A stretch of 64,000 bases of DNA from assembly GCF_014635045.1 (NCBI RefSeq), contig NZ_BMCF01000006.1, positions 124,001 to 188,000 on the forward strand. Reading direction: 5' to 3'. Every line of letters starts with the position of its first letter. Position 1 is the first letter of the stretch. The translations under genes were made by a program, and so were the position numbers. Source of the DNA: Staphylococcus nepalensis (lineage in GTDB: Bacteria; Bacillota; Bacilli; Staphylococcales; Staphylococcaceae). Below the pieces are notes generated by a model. That model did no database searches. It worked only from the letters and a program-made list of their open reading frames with translations, and was not told where the DNA came from. This document shows positions 9,875-22,186 of the stretch, piece after piece.

Positions 9875-10723
9875 CTAAAATAATTTTAATTGTTGTGGTG
9901 CTAAGCCTTCATAATCAATACCTAATAACTTTTGGTATGTTTTTGCATTTTGAGCAGCATGACCACCAGAATTATTATTAAACACTACGTAAATATTTTT
10001 AGCTTTTTGTTCTAATAGTTTAACTTTTTGCGCTAAATCTGTAAGTTCTTGCTTGTTGTAATCATATAGATATCTTACATCTCTCCACGCTTCATCTGTC
10101 ATATCTTTTTTAGTCCAACCATATATATTCCGACCGTGATAACGAACGAATGCTGTTTCATTCGTAATGCGATTAATTAGTGGTATGGAACCTTGACCAG
10201 CTTGTGGTTCATCGCATACTGCATGAATAATGTCATGGTCTGTTAAAAAACCTAAAGTTTCTTCTTTATATGTTTGATTAAACCAAGATTGATGCCTAAA
10301 TTCCACACATACTGGAAAATCTTTCAACTGTTCTCGTACATAACGAATATATGTGATGTTTTGTGCAGTACAATCAAACCAAGGCGGAAATTGTACTAAT
10401 ACCATTGCTAATTTATGTTCTGATTTTAACGGTTCCAACATCGCTTTAAACTGATTAAACAGTGTCTGTCTCGTTTCAGCAAAATCATGATAATCTGCAT
10501 GTAATGTTAACGCTTGATGAATTTTAACAATGAATTCAAATCTTTCTGGTGTTTCTCTTATCCATTTTCTAATATTTCTTTCAGGTTGTATAGCATAATA
10601 AGACGCATCTAATTCCACGATAGGAAAATGGCTCGCATATGTAATCAATTTATCTGATTTACGTTGCAAATCTTCATATAAAGTATCATGGTCACCCCAA
10701 CCCGTTAATCCAATATTTATCAT
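9875..10723 (-). CDS. DUF72 family protein (YunF homologue)
   Basis: About 282 residues with a TIM-barrel-like DUF72 pattern: INIGLTGWGDHDTLY at the start, EFRHQSWF in the middle, AFVRYHGR near 210 and VFNNNSGGHAAQNA near the C-terminus. Biochemical function is unestablished. The open frame extends 25 codons further upstream, but homologues begin at MINIGLTGW and GGTGATACT precedes that ATG, so I start at 10723. It is the third gene of the yunDEF-like block. Confidence 0.85.
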   Translation of the reverse strand: MINIGLTGWGDHDTLYEDLQRKSDKLITYASHFPIVELDASYYAIQPERNIRKWIRETPERFEFIVKIHQALTLHADYHDFAETRQTLFNQFKAMLEPLKSEHKLAMVLVQFPPWFDCTAQNITYIRYVREQLKDFPVCVEFRHQSWFNQTYKEETLGFLTDHDIIHAVCDEPQAGQGSIPLINRITNETAFVRYHGRNIYGWTKKDMTDEAWRDVRYLYDYNKQELTDLAQKVKLLEQKAKNIYVVFNNNSGGHAAQNAKTYQKLLGIDYEGLAPQQLKLF

Positions 10724-10851
10724 AGTATCACCAGTTACATGATACCATAGATCTTTTAAGAGATTCACTAGATTAAATTTATTCCTCCAATGTTTCAATC
10801 AATTTCTAGCAAGCGTAATAAAATCTCAAAAAACATGATTATTTCAATATA

Positions 10852-10893
10852 AAAATAAAAACAGTTGCTATACTTTTTAGAAATAGCAACTGT
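10852..10893 (-). terminator. Terminator of the nitronate monooxygenase-like gene
   Basis: 11-bp inverted repeat ACAGTTGCTAT / ATAGCAACTGT with an 11-base loop, followed on the minus strand by TTTTTATTTTT. Confidence 0.88.
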
Positions 10894-10916
10894 GCATTCA
10901 ATCATATTTAAGCTAA

Positions 10917-11984
10917 TTATTTATTGAGAATACTACGTGTTTCTTTAACAATATTGTCAATCAGCACAGACGCTGATACAAATTGTGACAACCTAGGACT
11001 TTGGCCGCTCCACAAATGTGTCCATTGTGCATTACCCTTTTGAGCTGCAGCTTTACGAATACCATTCGTCAATTGATTTTGAATAGGATAATCTGGAATG
11101 TCATCGTCATAATAATCCATTTTATGTATGAACTCATTATCTATACCTCTAGCCGGTTTGCCTGTAAAAACATTAGTAATCACGGTATCTGTTTCTTTAC
11201 TATGTTGTATCGCATTTTTATATAATGTAGATGCGCCACTTTCCTCTGAAGTTAAAAAGGCCGTACCCATTTGTACAGCTTCAGCGCCTAAGACCATACT
11301 TGCAACTATGCCACGCCCATCCATAATTCCACCTGCAGCTATCACTGGAATACTTACATTATCGACAACCTGAGGTATAAGTGACATTGTGCCAATTAAC
11401 GGCGTATGATCACCAGAAGTCACAGTGAATGACCCTCTATGGCCACCCGCTTCACTACCTTGTGCGATAACGGCATCCATACCAGCACTTTCATTAGCAA
11501 TCGCTTCTTCAACAGACGTCGCAGTACCTACAAGCGTGATTTGACGCGCTTTCAACTTTTCAATGACGCTCTGCTTAGGTATGCCAAAAGTAAATGAAAC
11601 CACTGGAATCCCTTTTTCAATTACAACATTAATCGCTTCATTAAATTGCTGCTCTTCACTAATATCAATGACTGGTTCTTCAAGGTTTAGTGCTCTTCTA
11701 TAAGGTTTTAACCAAGCGTTCATATGTTCTACATTTTCTGGCACATATAATTGCTCACTGGGTACAAATAAATTGACAGCAAAGGGTAAATCCGTTAATT
11801 CTTGAACGTATGTTATTTCTGAATCTAATCTATTTGCAGTAAAATAACCTGCGCCAATCGTACCGAGGCCACCGCTATTGCTCACAGTTGCTACTAATTC
11901 TGGTGTCGTGCTCCCTGCCATCCCTGCTTGGATGATTGGCAACTTAATACCTAATACTTCTGTAACCTTTGAAGAAAAGTGCAT
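10917..11984 (-). CDS. Nitronate monooxygenase / FabK-like FMN enzyme
   Basis: About 355 residues of the 2-nitropropane dioxygenase family, an FMN-dependent TIM barrel. Visible signatures are [10 protein letters not shown] at the N-terminus, GSEAGGHRG near residue 180, [13 protein letters not shown] near 215 and [11 protein letters not shown] near 235. It probably oxidises alkyl nitronates such as propionate-3-nitronate; a FabK-type enoyl reductase is the alternative. I use the ATG at 11984 (MHFSSKV) because AAGGGGTG precedes it; the longer frame to 12026 lacks a ribosome site. Confidence 0.85.
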   Translation of the reverse strand: MHFSSKVTEVLGIKLPIIQAGMAGSTTPELVATVSNSGGLGTIGAGYFTANRLDSEITYVQELTDLPFAVNLFVPSEQLYVPENVEHMNAWLKPYRRALNLEEPVIDISEEQQFNEAINVVIEKGIPVVSFTFGIPKQSVIEKLKARQITLVGTATSVEEAIANESAGMDAVIAQGSEAGGHRGSFTVTSGDHTPLIGTMSLIPQVVDNVSIPVIAAGGIMDGRGIVASMVLGAEAVQMGTAFLTSEESGASTLYKNAIQHSKETDTVITNVFTGKPARGIDNEFIHKMDYYDDDIPDYPIQNQLTNGIRKAAAQKGNAQWTHLWSGQSPRLSQFVSASVLIDNIVKETRSILNK

Positions 11985-12054
11985 ATCAAACACCCCTTTA
12001 TTTAAAATCAACATCTCAAATAGCACTTTAAGTTTATTAATTATTTCCTGTAAT

Positions 12055-13077
12055 TTATGGTTTGTTATTGTACGCTTGCATCTGTGCTTCTAATTTTTCT
12101 TTTTCTTGTTCATCCATCTCATCTTCGATCTCCATACCGAGCATTTCTTCAATTAAATCTTCATGAGAGACGATGGCATCGGTGCCTCCAAATTCATCTA
12201 GTACAATGGCTAAATGTTTACGAGAAACAGTCATTTTCCTTAACACCCACTCTGCCCTATTATGTTCATTTACAAATAAAGGTTCAGAAGCGTATTGTAG
12301 AATATTATTAGACTGTGCTTTGCTCCATGCTAACAAATATTTCGAGTGAAAAATACCTATAATATGATCTATATCACCATCATAAACAGGATAACGTGTA
12401 TATGGGTTAGTCAACACAGTATCATAAGCTTCTTCATACGAAATATCGGATGAAAATGCAGTCACATTGATACGCGGTGTTGTATCGATATTTGTTATTT
12501 TTAATTGTTCAAAATCCATGACACCTTGAATTCGGTTACGTTCCATTTCGTTAAAAGCACCTTCACTGCCCGCAATTGTAACCATCTGCCTTATTTCTTC
12601 TTTAGATAATCGTTGTTGATCTTCTTGCCCTTTTGAAAGCAGACTATTGATCATATCAGTTAACCAGTTTAATAATTTAGTAATTGGTTTAAATATTATG
12701 ACAAAAAATGAGATTGGGGTATAAACCAGTCTAGACATACGATCTGGGTAAGTTGCAGCGATAGACTTAGGTATCACTTCTGAAATGATGATAATGGCAA
12801 CAGTCGTAATTGCTGTAGCAACTCCGACATTCACACCTATATTCACGGCTAAAACAGTAACTAAAGTTGGCAGAATAATATTCGCAATGTTATTTCCTAT
12901 TAATATAGTAGTGATAAATTCACTAGGTTTTGTAAGTAACTTTGATAATTTTGCAGATTTTTTATCTCCATTCTCTGCTTCAGTTTGTATTTTCATTCTA
13001 TTCGCCGCAGTTAAAGCGGTTTCACTTCCCGAAAAGAAAAATGAAGCAAATAAAAGTATGATTATGGCTATAATCAT
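12055..13077 (-). CDS. CNNM/CorC-type transporter (DUF21 + CBS pair)
   Basis: A 340-residue membrane protein of the 'hemolysin C' or CNNM family. DUF21 with about four hydrophobic segments covers residues 1-150, and a CBS pair covers about 180-310. The protein ends in an acidic tail without the CorC_HlyC domain. The family mediates Mg2+ efflux or resistance rather than haemolysis. In S. aureus a gene at this place beside suf has, to my recollection, been tied to magnesium tolerance (mpfB). AAAGGGAG precedes the ATG. A second family member lies at 20454. Confidence 0.87.
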   Translation of the reverse strand: MIIAIIILLFASFFFSGSETALTAANRMKIQTEAENGDKKSAKLSKLLTKPSEFITTILIGNNIANIILPTLVTVLAVNIGVNVGVATAITTVAIIIISEVIPKSIAATYPDRMSRLVYTPISFFVIIFKPITKLLNWLTDMINSLLSKGQEDQQRLSKEEIRQMVTIAGSEGAFNEMERNRIQGVMDFEQLKITNIDTTPRINVTAFSSDISYEEAYDTVLTNPYTRYPVYDGDIDHIIGIFHSKYLLAWSKAQSNNILQYASEPLFVNEHNRAEWVLRKMTVSRKHLAIVLDEFGGTDAIVSHEDLIEEMLGMEIEDEMDEQEKEKLEAQMQAYNNKP

Positions 13078-13198
13078 ATAAGCATAACTCCCTTTATATA
13101 TTATGTAAAAATTTAAACGATATTTATTATTTCCCTTATTTTTTATGAAATAAACGCTATTTTAAAATTTTGAAAACGTTTTATATACTTATCAATAT

Positions 13199-13271
13199 AA
13201 AAAAACACGAAGTGATGTACATTTGATTATACCGAAAAATACGGCACCAAAATGGCATCACTCGTGTTTTT
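13199..13271 (-). terminator. Terminator of the suf operon
   Basis: Arms AAAAACACGAaGTGATG and CATCACTCGTGTTTTT (one bulge) enclose a 40-base loop that itself contains a small CCG/CGG hairpin. On the minus strand it ends in TTTTTTTA. Confidence 0.85.
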
Positions 13272-13308
13272 AAATTTGATTATAGATTGCATTAGCAACT
13301 ATTTAAAA

Positions 13309-14706
13309 TTAGCCGATAGAACCTTCCATTTCGAATTTAATTAGACGGTTCATTTCTACTGCGTATTCCATTGGAAGCTCTTTTGTAAATGGTTCGATGA
13401 AGCCCATTACAATCATTTCAGTTGCTTCTTCTTCAGAAATACCGCGACTCATTAAATAGAATAATTGTTCTTCAGAAACTTTAGATACTTTAGCTTCGTG
13501 TTCTAATGAAATATTGTCATTAAATACTTCGTTATAAGGAATTGTATCTGAAGTAGATTCATTATCTAAGATTAAAGTATCGCATTCGATATTAGAACGC
13601 GCGCCTTTAGCTTTACGGCCAAAGTGAACAATACCACGATAAATAACTTTACCGCCATCTTTAGAAATTGATTTAGATACAATCGTTGATGATGTGTTAG
13701 GTGCTTTATGCATCATCTTCGCCCCAGCATCTTGTACTTGTCCTTTACCAGCAAATGCGATAGATAGTGTACTACCTTTAGCGCCTTCACCAATAAGCAC
13801 ACAGTTTGGATATTTCATTGTTAGTTTAGAGCCTAGGTTACCATCAACCCATTCCATATTACCGTTTTCATGAACTAATGTACGTTTTGTAACTAAGTTA
13901 TATACGTTATTAGCCCAGTTTTGAATTGTAGTGTAACGGACATGCGCATCCTTGTGTACGATAATTTCAACTACAGCTGAGTGTAAAGAACTTGTTGTAT
14001 ATACTGGTGCTGTACAACCTTCAACATAGTTAACTGAAGCACCTTCATCAGCAATGATTAATGTACGTTCAAATTGCCCCATATTTTCAGAGTTGATACG
14101 GAAATAAGCTTGTAAAGGCGTATCTAATTTGATATTTTTTGGTATATAAATGAATGAACCACCAGACCAAACAGCTGAATTTAATGCTGCGAATTTGTTA
14201 TCTGCAGCAGGTACAACTGTTGAGAAATACTGTCTAAATAGCTCTTCATTTTCTTTTAATGCACTGTCAGTATCTTTAAAGACGATACCTTTATCTTCAA
14301 GTTCTTTTTCCATGTTGTGATAAACAACTTCTGATTCATATTGAGCTGAAACACCAGCAAGGTATTTTTGTTCAGCTTCAGGGATACCTAATTTATCAAA
14401 TGTACGTTTGATTTCTTCAGGAACTTCATCCCATGAACGCTCTGTTTGCTCAGAAGGCTTAACATAATAAGTGATATCATCAAAATTCAATTCAGATAAA
14501 TCTCCACCCCATTGTGGCATTGGCATTTTATAGAATTGTTTTAATGCTTTCAATCTATAGTTAAGCATCCATTCTGGCTCTTCTTTCATATTTGAAATCT
14601 CACGGACGATATTTTCTGTTAAACCGCGTTCTGATCTAAAAATGGAAACATCTTCGTCATGGAAACCATATTGATAATTTCCCACATCAGGTGCTTTTTT
14701 AGCCAT
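13309..14706 (-). CDS. sufB: Fe-S cluster scaffold SufB
   Basis: A 465-residue core subunit of the SufBCD scaffold on which Fe-S clusters are built. It has the SufB/SufD beta-helix domain over roughly residues 170-440 and the SufB-type N-terminal segment. Near the C-terminus it carries [22 protein letters not shown], which closely parallels SufD. AAAGGAGTGATTTAA precedes the ATG. It is the last gene of sufCDSUB and is followed by the operon terminator. Confidence 0.97.
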   Translation of the reverse strand: MAKKAPDVGNYQYGFHDEDVSIFRSERGLTENIVREISNMKEEPEWMLNYRLKALKQFYKMPMPQWGGDLSELNFDDITYYVKPSEQTERSWDEVPEEIKRTFDKLGIPEAEQKYLAGVSAQYESEVVYHNMEKELEDKGIVFKDTDSALKENEELFRQYFSTVVPAADNKFAALNSAVWSGGSFIYIPKNIKLDTPLQAYFRINSENMGQFERTLIIADEGASVNYVEGCTAPVYTTSSLHSAVVEIIVHKDAHVRYTTIQNWANNVYNLVTKRTLVHENGNMEWVDGNLGSKLTMKYPNCVLIGEGAKGSTLSIAFAGKGQVQDAGAKMMHKAPNTSSTIVSKSISKDGGKVIYRGIVHFGRKAKGARSNIECDTLILDNESTSDTIPYNEVFNDNISLEHEAKVSKVSEEQLFYLMSRGISEEEATEMIVMGFIEPFTKELPMEYAVEMNRLIKFEMEGSIG

Positions 14707-14844
14707 TTAAATCACTCCTTTTATATATTAAAACGACTCACGTTCAAGGCAAACTCGTTTATACTTTAATCATGTTCAATCATAATCTTGTTGTTATATC
14801 TAGTGTGAATGGAAATTTACACAATGTCAACGTATCAAGATCGA

Positions 14845-16540
<1,696 letters not shown>

Positions 16541-16559
16541 TTATTTAAAAATCAATAAT

Positions 16560-16677
16560 GAAACCATAGCAAATACTAAGAAAATAACAGTACGTCTCAA
16601 ATTAAGTCAGTACATGTAACACGTCATTTGTATTAATGACCGATCATGTTCTCTTAATGTGCGTTTGCTGTGGTTTC
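16560..16677. repeat. 118-base structured inverted-repeat element between sufD and sufS
   Basis: Outer arms GAAACCATAGCAAA (16560-16573) and TTTGCTGTGGTTTC (16664-16677) are complementary at 13 of 14 positions, with a G.U wobble on the plus strand and a C-A mismatch on the minus strand. Inside are GTCATT / AATGAC (16623-16640), an ACATG / CATGT pair around it, and GTAC / GTAC. Together these make a branched fold that would sit inside the suf mRNA. It could be an RNA processing or regulatory structure, or a small mobile repeat. Confidence 0.55.
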
Positions 16678-16695
16678 GATCCTATTTAACATTCA

Positions 16696-18003
16696 TTATT
16701 TATTAACTTTTAATTCAATTACTTCACGCAATTTACGTTGAACATCTTCAATTGGTAATTCTCTTACAACAGGGTCTAAGAAACCATGGATAACTAAACG
16801 TTCGGCTTCTTGACGTGAAATACCACGACTCATTAGGTAGTATAGTTGCTCTGGATCCACACGGCCTACTGAGGCAGCATGACCTGCTTCCACATCATCT
16901 TCATCGATTAGTAGAATTGGGTTAGCATCTCCGCGGGCTTTTTCAGATAACATAAGCACACGTGATTCTTGGTTAGCCATTGATTTAGTACCACCATGTT
17001 TGATGTAACCAATACCGTTAAATACCGTTTGTGCACCTTCCAACATGACACCATGTTTTAAGATATAACCATTTGTTTCTTTGCCGTACTGAACAATTTT
17101 AGAAGTTAAGTTAATTTTTTGTGAGCCAGTACCAATAACTACTGATTTTAATTCACTTTCAGAACGGTCACCAATTAAATTAGTTGTATTATCAATAACT
17201 TGGCTACCTTCATTCATTAAACCTAACGCCCAATTAATTGTTGCATCTGCTTCAGTAACGCCACGACGGATGATATGGCCAGTAAAGCCTTTATCTAAAT
17301 AATCCACTGAACCATATGTGATTTTTGAATTAGCGCCAGCAGTAACTTCTGAAACAATATTAAGTTGGTTACCTTCTCCACTAGCAATTGATAAATAGTT
17401 TTCTACATAAGTCACTTCAGCACTTTCTTCTGCAGCAATGATAACATGGTTAAATAAACTTGTATTTTCATCATCGTGTAATACTACGTATTGTATTGGA
17501 TGTTCAACTACTACATTTTTAGGTACATATACAAATACGCCACCATTTAAGAGTGCAGTGTGTAATGCAGTTAATCTATGTTCATCAACTGTCACAGTTT
17601 CATTCATAAAATATGCTTTTACTAAATCTGGATGATTTACTAAAGCTTCTGATAGCCCTTCGACAATAACACCGTCATTTTGAGCTGAATCCGAAACTTT
17701 TGTAAAAGCTAATGTATTATTATGTTGAATAATTAAATTCTCAGTGTTTTCAACATCAATAATCTCTCTAACTTCATGTGGTAATTCCTCTAATGATTCA
17801 TAAATATTACCTGTTGTTTCATGTTGTTTAAACGAATCGAAATCCCATCTAGTAATTTTTGTTTTATCTGGTTTTGGCATTTCTAAAGTTTCAGTTAATT
17901 TCAACGCTTCTTTACGTAATTCAGTTAGCCAAGAAGGTTCGTTATGGGCTTGTGAATATTCAACAAGTTGCGCTTCAGAAATGTTTAAAGTTTCAGTCGT
18001 CAT
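16696..18003 (-). CDS. sufD: Fe-S cluster assembly protein SufD
   Basis: About 435 residues. SufD pairs with SufB and SufC in the scaffold complex and is needed for iron entry. The beta-helix domain covers roughly residues 150-400, and the end carries [22 protein letters not shown], the counterpart of the SufB segment. The ATG at 18003 has GGGAGGAAAAAAGT before it. The open frame continues 18 codons upstream without a ribosome site. It lies 98 bases after sufC. Confidence 0.96.
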   Translation of the reverse strand: MTTETLNISEAQLVEYSQAHNEPSWLTELRKEALKLTETLEMPKPDKTKITRWDFDSFKQHETTGNIYESLEELPHEVREIIDVENTENLIIQHNNTLAFTKVSDSAQNDGVIVEGLSEALVNHPDLVKAYFMNETVTVDEHRLTALHTALLNGGVFVYVPKNVVVEHPIQYVVLHDDENTSLFNHVIIAAEESAEVTYVENYLSIASGEGNQLNIVSEVTAGANSKITYGSVDYLDKGFTGHIIRRGVTEADATINWALGLMNEGSQVIDNTTNLIGDRSESELKSVVIGTGSQKINLTSKIVQYGKETNGYILKHGVMLEGAQTVFNGIGYIKHGGTKSMANQESRVLMLSEKARGDANPILLIDEDDVEAGHAASVGRVDPEQLYYLMSRGISRQEAERLVIHGFLDPVVRELPIEDVQRKLREVIELKVNK

Positions 18004-18101
18004 ACTTTTTTCCTCCCATTTGATGATTGTATGATTTAATTCATTGGTATAAATCAAAACCTAACTATTCATCTATATTAATGTTTTATATGAATTTAGA
18101 C

Positions 18102-18863
18102 TTATTCTGCCGCGTTAAACTCTTCTTTAACCCATTCATAACCTTCTTCTTCAAGACGTTTTGCTAATTCAGGGCCACCTGAAGTCACAATTTTACCGCC
18201 ATACATAACGTGTACGTGATCTGGTGTAATGTAATTTAATAGACGTTGATAGTGAGTAATAATTAATGAACCAAATGTTTCTCCACGCATTTGGTTAATA
18301 CCTTTTGATACAACTTTTAATGCATCAATATCAAGCCCAGAGTCAATTTCGTCTAAGATAGCAAATTTTGGTTCTAACATCATTAACTGAAGAATTTCAT
18401 TACGTTTTTTCTCCCCGCCTGAGAAACCTTCATTTAAATAACGTTGCGCCATATCTTGATCAATATCTAAAAAGTCCATTTCTTTATCTAACTTTTTAAT
18501 AAATTGCATTAAGTTAATTTCTTCGCCTTCTTCACGTTTTGCATTAATAGCAGAACGCATAAAGTCAGCATTCGTTACGCCAGTAATTTCTGATGGATAT
18601 TGCATAGCTAGGAAAAGGCCTGCTTTTGCACGATCGTCAACGTCTAATTCTAAAACGTTAACACCATCTAAAAGTACTTCGCCTTGTGTTACTTCAAAAC
18701 TTGGATGTCCCATAATTGCAGATGAAAGCGTTGATTTACCTGTACCGTTAGGTCCCATTACTGCATGTATTTCTCCTGTGTTAATTGTTAAATTAACACC
18801 TTTAAGAATCTCTTTATCTTCAATAGACACATGTAGGTCTTTAATTTCTAATGTTGATGGCAT
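18102..18863 (-). CDS. sufC: Fe-S assembly ATPase SufC
   Basis: A 253-residue ABC-type ATPase that drives the SufBCD scaffold. Walker A is GPNGTGKST near residue 37, the ABC signature is [12 protein letters not shown] near 143-154, and Walker B is [12 protein letters not shown] near 165. CGGAGGG precedes the ATG. It is the first gene of the suf operon; the promoter must lie in 18864-19229. Confidence 0.97.
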   Translation of the reverse strand: MPSTLEIKDLHVSIEDKEILKGVNLTINTGEIHAVMGPNGTGKSTLSSAIMGHPSFEVTQGEVLLDGVNVLELDVDDRAKAGLFLAMQYPSEITGVTNADFMRSAINAKREEGEEINLMQFIKKLDKEMDFLDIDQDMAQRYLNEGFSGGEKKRNEILQLMMLEPKFAILDEIDSGLDIDALKVVSKGINQMRGETFGSLIITHYQRLLNYITPDHVHVMYGGKIVTSGGPELAKRLEEEGYEWVKEEFNAAE

Positions 18864-19013
18864 ACATATTCCCTCCGTATTATATGATATGTTTTTCCTA
18901 TCTAGTTTATAATAATTTTAATCTACAGTCAAAAGACTGATCCCTTGTTACATCATCTAATTATAACGTAATTGTCTTGGAATATAAACCTTTTCAAGTG
19001 CTAAATTAAAATT

Positions 19014-19042
19014 GTTATCAAAACACAATTATTTTTGATAAC
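19014..19042. promoter_or_regulatory. Inverted repeat in the sufC / DUF368 divergent spacer
   Basis: Perfect 10-bp inverted repeat GTTATCAAAA ... TTTTGATAAC with a 9-base spacer. It lies about 150 bases upstream of sufC and 190 bases upstream of the DUF368 gene, and could be an operator for either. Nothing else stands out in the 366-base spacer. Confidence 0.35.
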
Positions 19043-19229
19043 GCTATTATATATCGATTAACTGATAATATAAGATATGATGTTCTCAACTCAATTTTAC
19101 GTCAACAATGATATTTTTCTCAAAGTGTATTCTATAATCATTAATTCGTCTTTACTTTTGTTTTTAATATAGTTCTACGTAAAATTATGCTATTATTTTT
19201 ATTATATTTTAGATAGAAAGGGTTTTGAT

Positions 19230-20081
19230 ATGTCACAGTTTAAATGGTCAAATCTTTGGAAAGGATTTGCGATGGGTACTACTGATTTAGTGCCTGGTGT
19301 TAGTGGCGGTACAATCGCTTTATTGCTAGGTATCTATGATGATTTTATACAATCTGTTAGTGGGATATTTTCAAAAAGAATTTGGAAAAGTTTACAATTT
19401 CTGATTCCAATCGGCCTTGGTATGGTAATCGCCATAGGTTTATTGAGTAAAGTAATTAACTATCTCTTAAGTGAACACACAGTACCGACGATGTTCTTTT
19501 TTGTAGGATTAATCGCAGGTATTATCCCCTATTTACTTAAAACCGCAAGAGTCAAAGAAACATTTAATATATCCCATTACTTAATTATGTTACTAGGCAT
19601 TGTCATTATTGTAGTTATTACCTTATTAAACAATGGAGATAAACACGCAGGAGAAACGCTTGAATTATCAACTGGTCTTATTATTAAATATTTTATTGCA
19701 GGTGTTTGTGCTTCTAGTGCTATGTTACTCCCTGGGATTTCAGGTTCCTTTATGCTATTAGTGTTTGGCGTTTATGGTACCGTGATGTTTTCAATTTCAG
19801 AATTTATGTCTTTAAACTTCAACGCTATACCTATTCTATTAACAGTAGGCTTGGGTATTATTTTTGGTTTCTTATTTTCAAGTAAACTGATTCAATATCT
19901 CTTAAATTATTATACTTACTTAACTTATGCGCTTATTATTGGCTTTGTAGTCGGATCGCTTTATGCTGTTTTCCCTGGTTTGCCAAGCGGTGCCGTTACA
20001 TGGGGTGTTTCTATTATTTTGGTTGTGTTAGGCTACCTCATAAGCTATAGGTTGGGACGTATTACAAGCGACGATTTTTAA
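19230..20081 (+). CDS. popT: DUF368 family undecaprenyl-phosphate translocase (PopT type)
   Basis: A 283-residue polytopic membrane protein. DUF368 hallmarks are the N-terminal GFAMGTTDLVPGVSGGTIAL and the pseudo-repeat SSAMLLPGISGSFMLLV near residue 170. The family flips undecaprenyl phosphate back to the cytoplasmic face so that the carrier lipid is recycled for wall and teichoic acid synthesis. AGAAAGGG precedes the ATG. It is monocistronic with its own terminator. Family membership is clear; function is inferred from studied members. Confidence 0.88.
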   Translation: MSQFKWSNLWKGFAMGTTDLVPGVSGGTIALLLGIYDDFIQSVSGIFSKRIWKSLQFLIPIGLGMVIAIGLLSKVINYLLSEHTVPTMFFFVGLIAGIIPYLLKTARVKETFNISHYLIMLLGIVIIVVITLLNNGDKHAGETLELSTGLIIKYFIAGVCASSAMLLPGISGSFMLLVFGVYGTVMFSISEFMSLNFNAIPILLTVGLGIIFGFLFSSKLIQYLLNYYTYLTYALIIGFVVGSLYAVFPGLPSGAVTWGVSIILVVLGYLISYRLGRITSDDF

Positions 20082-20161
20082 TCAACCTACGTTATTGATT
20101 GATTAAATTCTTTTGTAATAATCATGACAATTTGATTATTTCTATTTATATAAATACTTAT

Positions 20162-20226
20162 AAAAAAGGATGGTTAAATTCAAAATGTTCAATACAAACA
20201 TTTCTGAAAACGAGCTATCCTTTTTT
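20162..20226 (+). terminator. Terminator of the DUF368 gene
   Basis: AAAAAAGGAT / ATCCTTTTTT outer stem with an inner AAATGTT / AACATTT hairpin and a T-run. It follows the stop by 80 bases. Confidence 0.85.
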
Positions 20227-20403
20227 GTATATTAAGTAATGACCGTTCATTTAAGTGTTATTATAGATTGTTTTAAGCGCGTGTAATAATTTAATCCCCC
20301 ATTTTTAAATGTAACTATTTTATTAAATGGACAAAACATTATTAATCTTAAATTTCACACCTTTTTAGTGGCAATACCTTTACACTTTATATATAATTTT
20401 ACT

Positions 20404-20440
20404 TCAACCCTTTTTTGGGTTAAATTCAAAATAACGGAGG
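20404..20440 (+). promoter_or_regulatory. Leader hairpin and ribosome site before the second CNNM gene
   Basis: AACCC-TTTTTT-GGGTT hairpin (20406-20421) is followed by CGGAGG (20435-20440), which precedes a TTG start by 13 bases. The hairpin lies in the presumed 5' leader; no known riboswitch consensus was recognised. Confidence 0.35.
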
Positions 20441-20453
20441 AATTAATTAATTT

Positions 20454-21482
20454 TTGGGAACCTTTTTTAGTTTACTTACTTTTATTATTTTACTAGCACT
20501 AACAGCTTTCTTTGTGGCTACAGAATTTGCCATTGTTAAAGTGCGCACATCCCGGATTCATTCTTTAGCAAACAACAATAACAAAAATGCCATAGCTGCA
20601 CAAAAAGTTGTTACACATTTAGATGAATACCTAGCAGCTTGTCAATTAGGGATTACAATTACGGCCTTAGGTATCGGGATGGTCGGTGAATCAACATTTG
20701 AATTTCTGCTGCACCCACTTTTTAGTAGTATTGGACTTTCTGAAACAATGATTCATATATTAACTTTAATAAGCGCTTTTGTGATAGCTACGTATTTACA
20801 TGTGGTTATAGGAGAAATGGCTCCAAAAACGATAGCGCTACAAAAAGCAGAAAACATTACACTTATGATAGCCAAACCAATTATTATGTTTTATAAATTA
20901 TTTTATCCTTTTATCTATATTCTTAACGGGTCAGCTAGGTTCGTATTAAAACTATTTGGCATGCAGCCTTCAAAAGAAAGCGAGTTATATCATTCAGAAG
21001 AAGAATTGAAAATGCTAATTAAAGAAAGTCATGAAGGTGGCGAAATTTCAGAAAATGAATTAACACATATTAATCGTGCTTTTGCATTTGATGAAATGCT
21101 TATCAAAGATGGTTATATCCCATGGGAAAAAATGGCTGTAATCAATGTTGAAAGTGACGTCAATGAAATTAAATCATATGTTCAATCAGCTTCCTATTCC
21201 AGATTCCCAGTTTATGAAAATACAAAAAATAATATTATCGGATATATTCATGCTAAAGATTTGTTAACTAACAATTTAGGCTCACTTTTAGAAATAACAA
21301 GCCATATTTTAAAATTTAACCACAATAGCAAATATCATGATGTATTAGAACAAATGAAAGCTAATCAAATCCACATAGCACTCATTTTAGATGATAAGCA
21401 ACGTACTATAGGGATGATTACGATGGAAAACATTCTTGAAAATATTGTTGGTGATATTAAAGATGAATACGATAAAATTTAA
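20454..21482 (+). CDS. CNNM/CorC-type membrane protein (hemolysin family, DUF21 + CBS)
   Basis: A 342-residue paralogue, in the broad sense, of the protein at 12055. DUF21 membrane domain with TEFAIVKVRTSRI and GITITALGIGMVGE, VIGEMAPKTIAL near residue 120, then a CBS pair from about 200 to 335. It stops right after the CBS pair, without the C-terminal CorC_HlyC domain found in about 430-residue relatives. The start appears to be TTG, since no ATG follows CGGAGG at a sensible distance. Likely a divalent cation (Mg2+) transporter. Confidence 0.8.
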   Translation: MGTFFSLLTFIILLALTAFFVATEFAIVKVRTSRIHSLANNNNKNAIAAQKVVTHLDEYLAACQLGITITALGIGMVGESTFEFLLHPLFSSIGLSETMIHILTLISAFVIATYLHVVIGEMAPKTIALQKAENITLMIAKPIIMFYKLFYPFIYILNGSARFVLKLFGMQPSKESELYHSEEELKMLIKESHEGGEISENELTHINRAFAFDEMLIKDGYIPWEKMAVINVESDVNEIKSYVQSASYSRFPVYENTKNNIIGYIHAKDLLTNNLGSLLEITSHILKFNHNSKYHDVLEQMKANQIHIALILDDKQRTIGMITMENILENIVGDIKDEYDKI

Positions 21483-21543
21483 ATGTTTAAAGAACGTGCC
21501 CATTTTTTTAATATCTAAAGTTTAAAGTAAAACCAACAAAAAT

Positions 21544-21624
21544 AAAGCCCGGATTGGTAATGACTTGTCTCTATAATCACTTAAGTGATTTAAATTCAAA
21601 TCCATACCCTATCCGAGCTTTTTT
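21544..21624 (+). terminator. Terminator of the second CNNM gene
   Basis: AAAGCcCGGAT / ATCCGaGCTTTTTT stem with one mismatch and a long loop containing the self-complementary TCACTTAAGTGA. Confidence 0.8.
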
Positions 21625-22140
21625 ACATTCATATAAATACATCGATCGCGTAATGATGTATGAATAAATTTATATTGACATATCTCATACTGTTGTGAGA
21701 TATGAGGATTTCAAAGTTCTCCCTATTGCTGTTTGGATGAATTTAATCACAATAAATAAGTGCAATTAATACTTTGTTGTATTTACACTTTAAAGCAACT
21801 CATTCAAACATGTAATTAATTTTACGTCATATAGTTGGACGTTTCAAATAAATACTTTCATTTTATATAGTGCATAACTATAAATCTCAAGACTATTTAC
21901 ATTATAGAAAAGAGTTTGTTTTAGCATTCTACCCAAGTTTCAATCTATCTCTTGTTTGTCTCCTATCATTTTGATTGCCGGAGACATTAACTTCTTAAAA
22001 TATACTATTTTATAACTACCTACTTCAAATCAATATCAATTGATATCTAAACACATACATACTGCCTTACAATAATCAAAAATAGAGCCGTAGCTTTATA
22101 TATAAATTGAAAATAAATACATCTTTTTTCGCAAACAAAG
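21625..22140. other. 516-base spacer without a gene
   Basis: AT-rich. The only structure seen is a 9-bp inverted repeat CATATCTCA / TGAGATATG (21679-21703) directly after TTGACA (21675-21680), which could be an operator in an orphan promoter. No open frame of note on either strand. Confidence 0.4.
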
Positions 22141-22141
22141 A

Positions 22142-22170
22142 CCCCCTTTAGCCATTACAGCTAAAGAGGG
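22142..22170 (-). terminator. Terminator of metNIQ
   Basis: CCCCCTTTAGC / GCTAAAGAGGG stem (one mismatch), 7-base loop, followed on the minus strand by TCTTTGTTT, 17 bases after the metQ stop. Confidence 0.82.
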
Positions 22171-22186
22171 AATAAAACGCTTGATA

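Noticed and set aside
19014..19042. Inverted repeat considered as Fur/PerR box
   Set aside because: GTTATCAAAA-N9-TTTTGATAAC does not match the 7-1-7 TGATAAT pattern; kept only as an unassigned inverted repeat.
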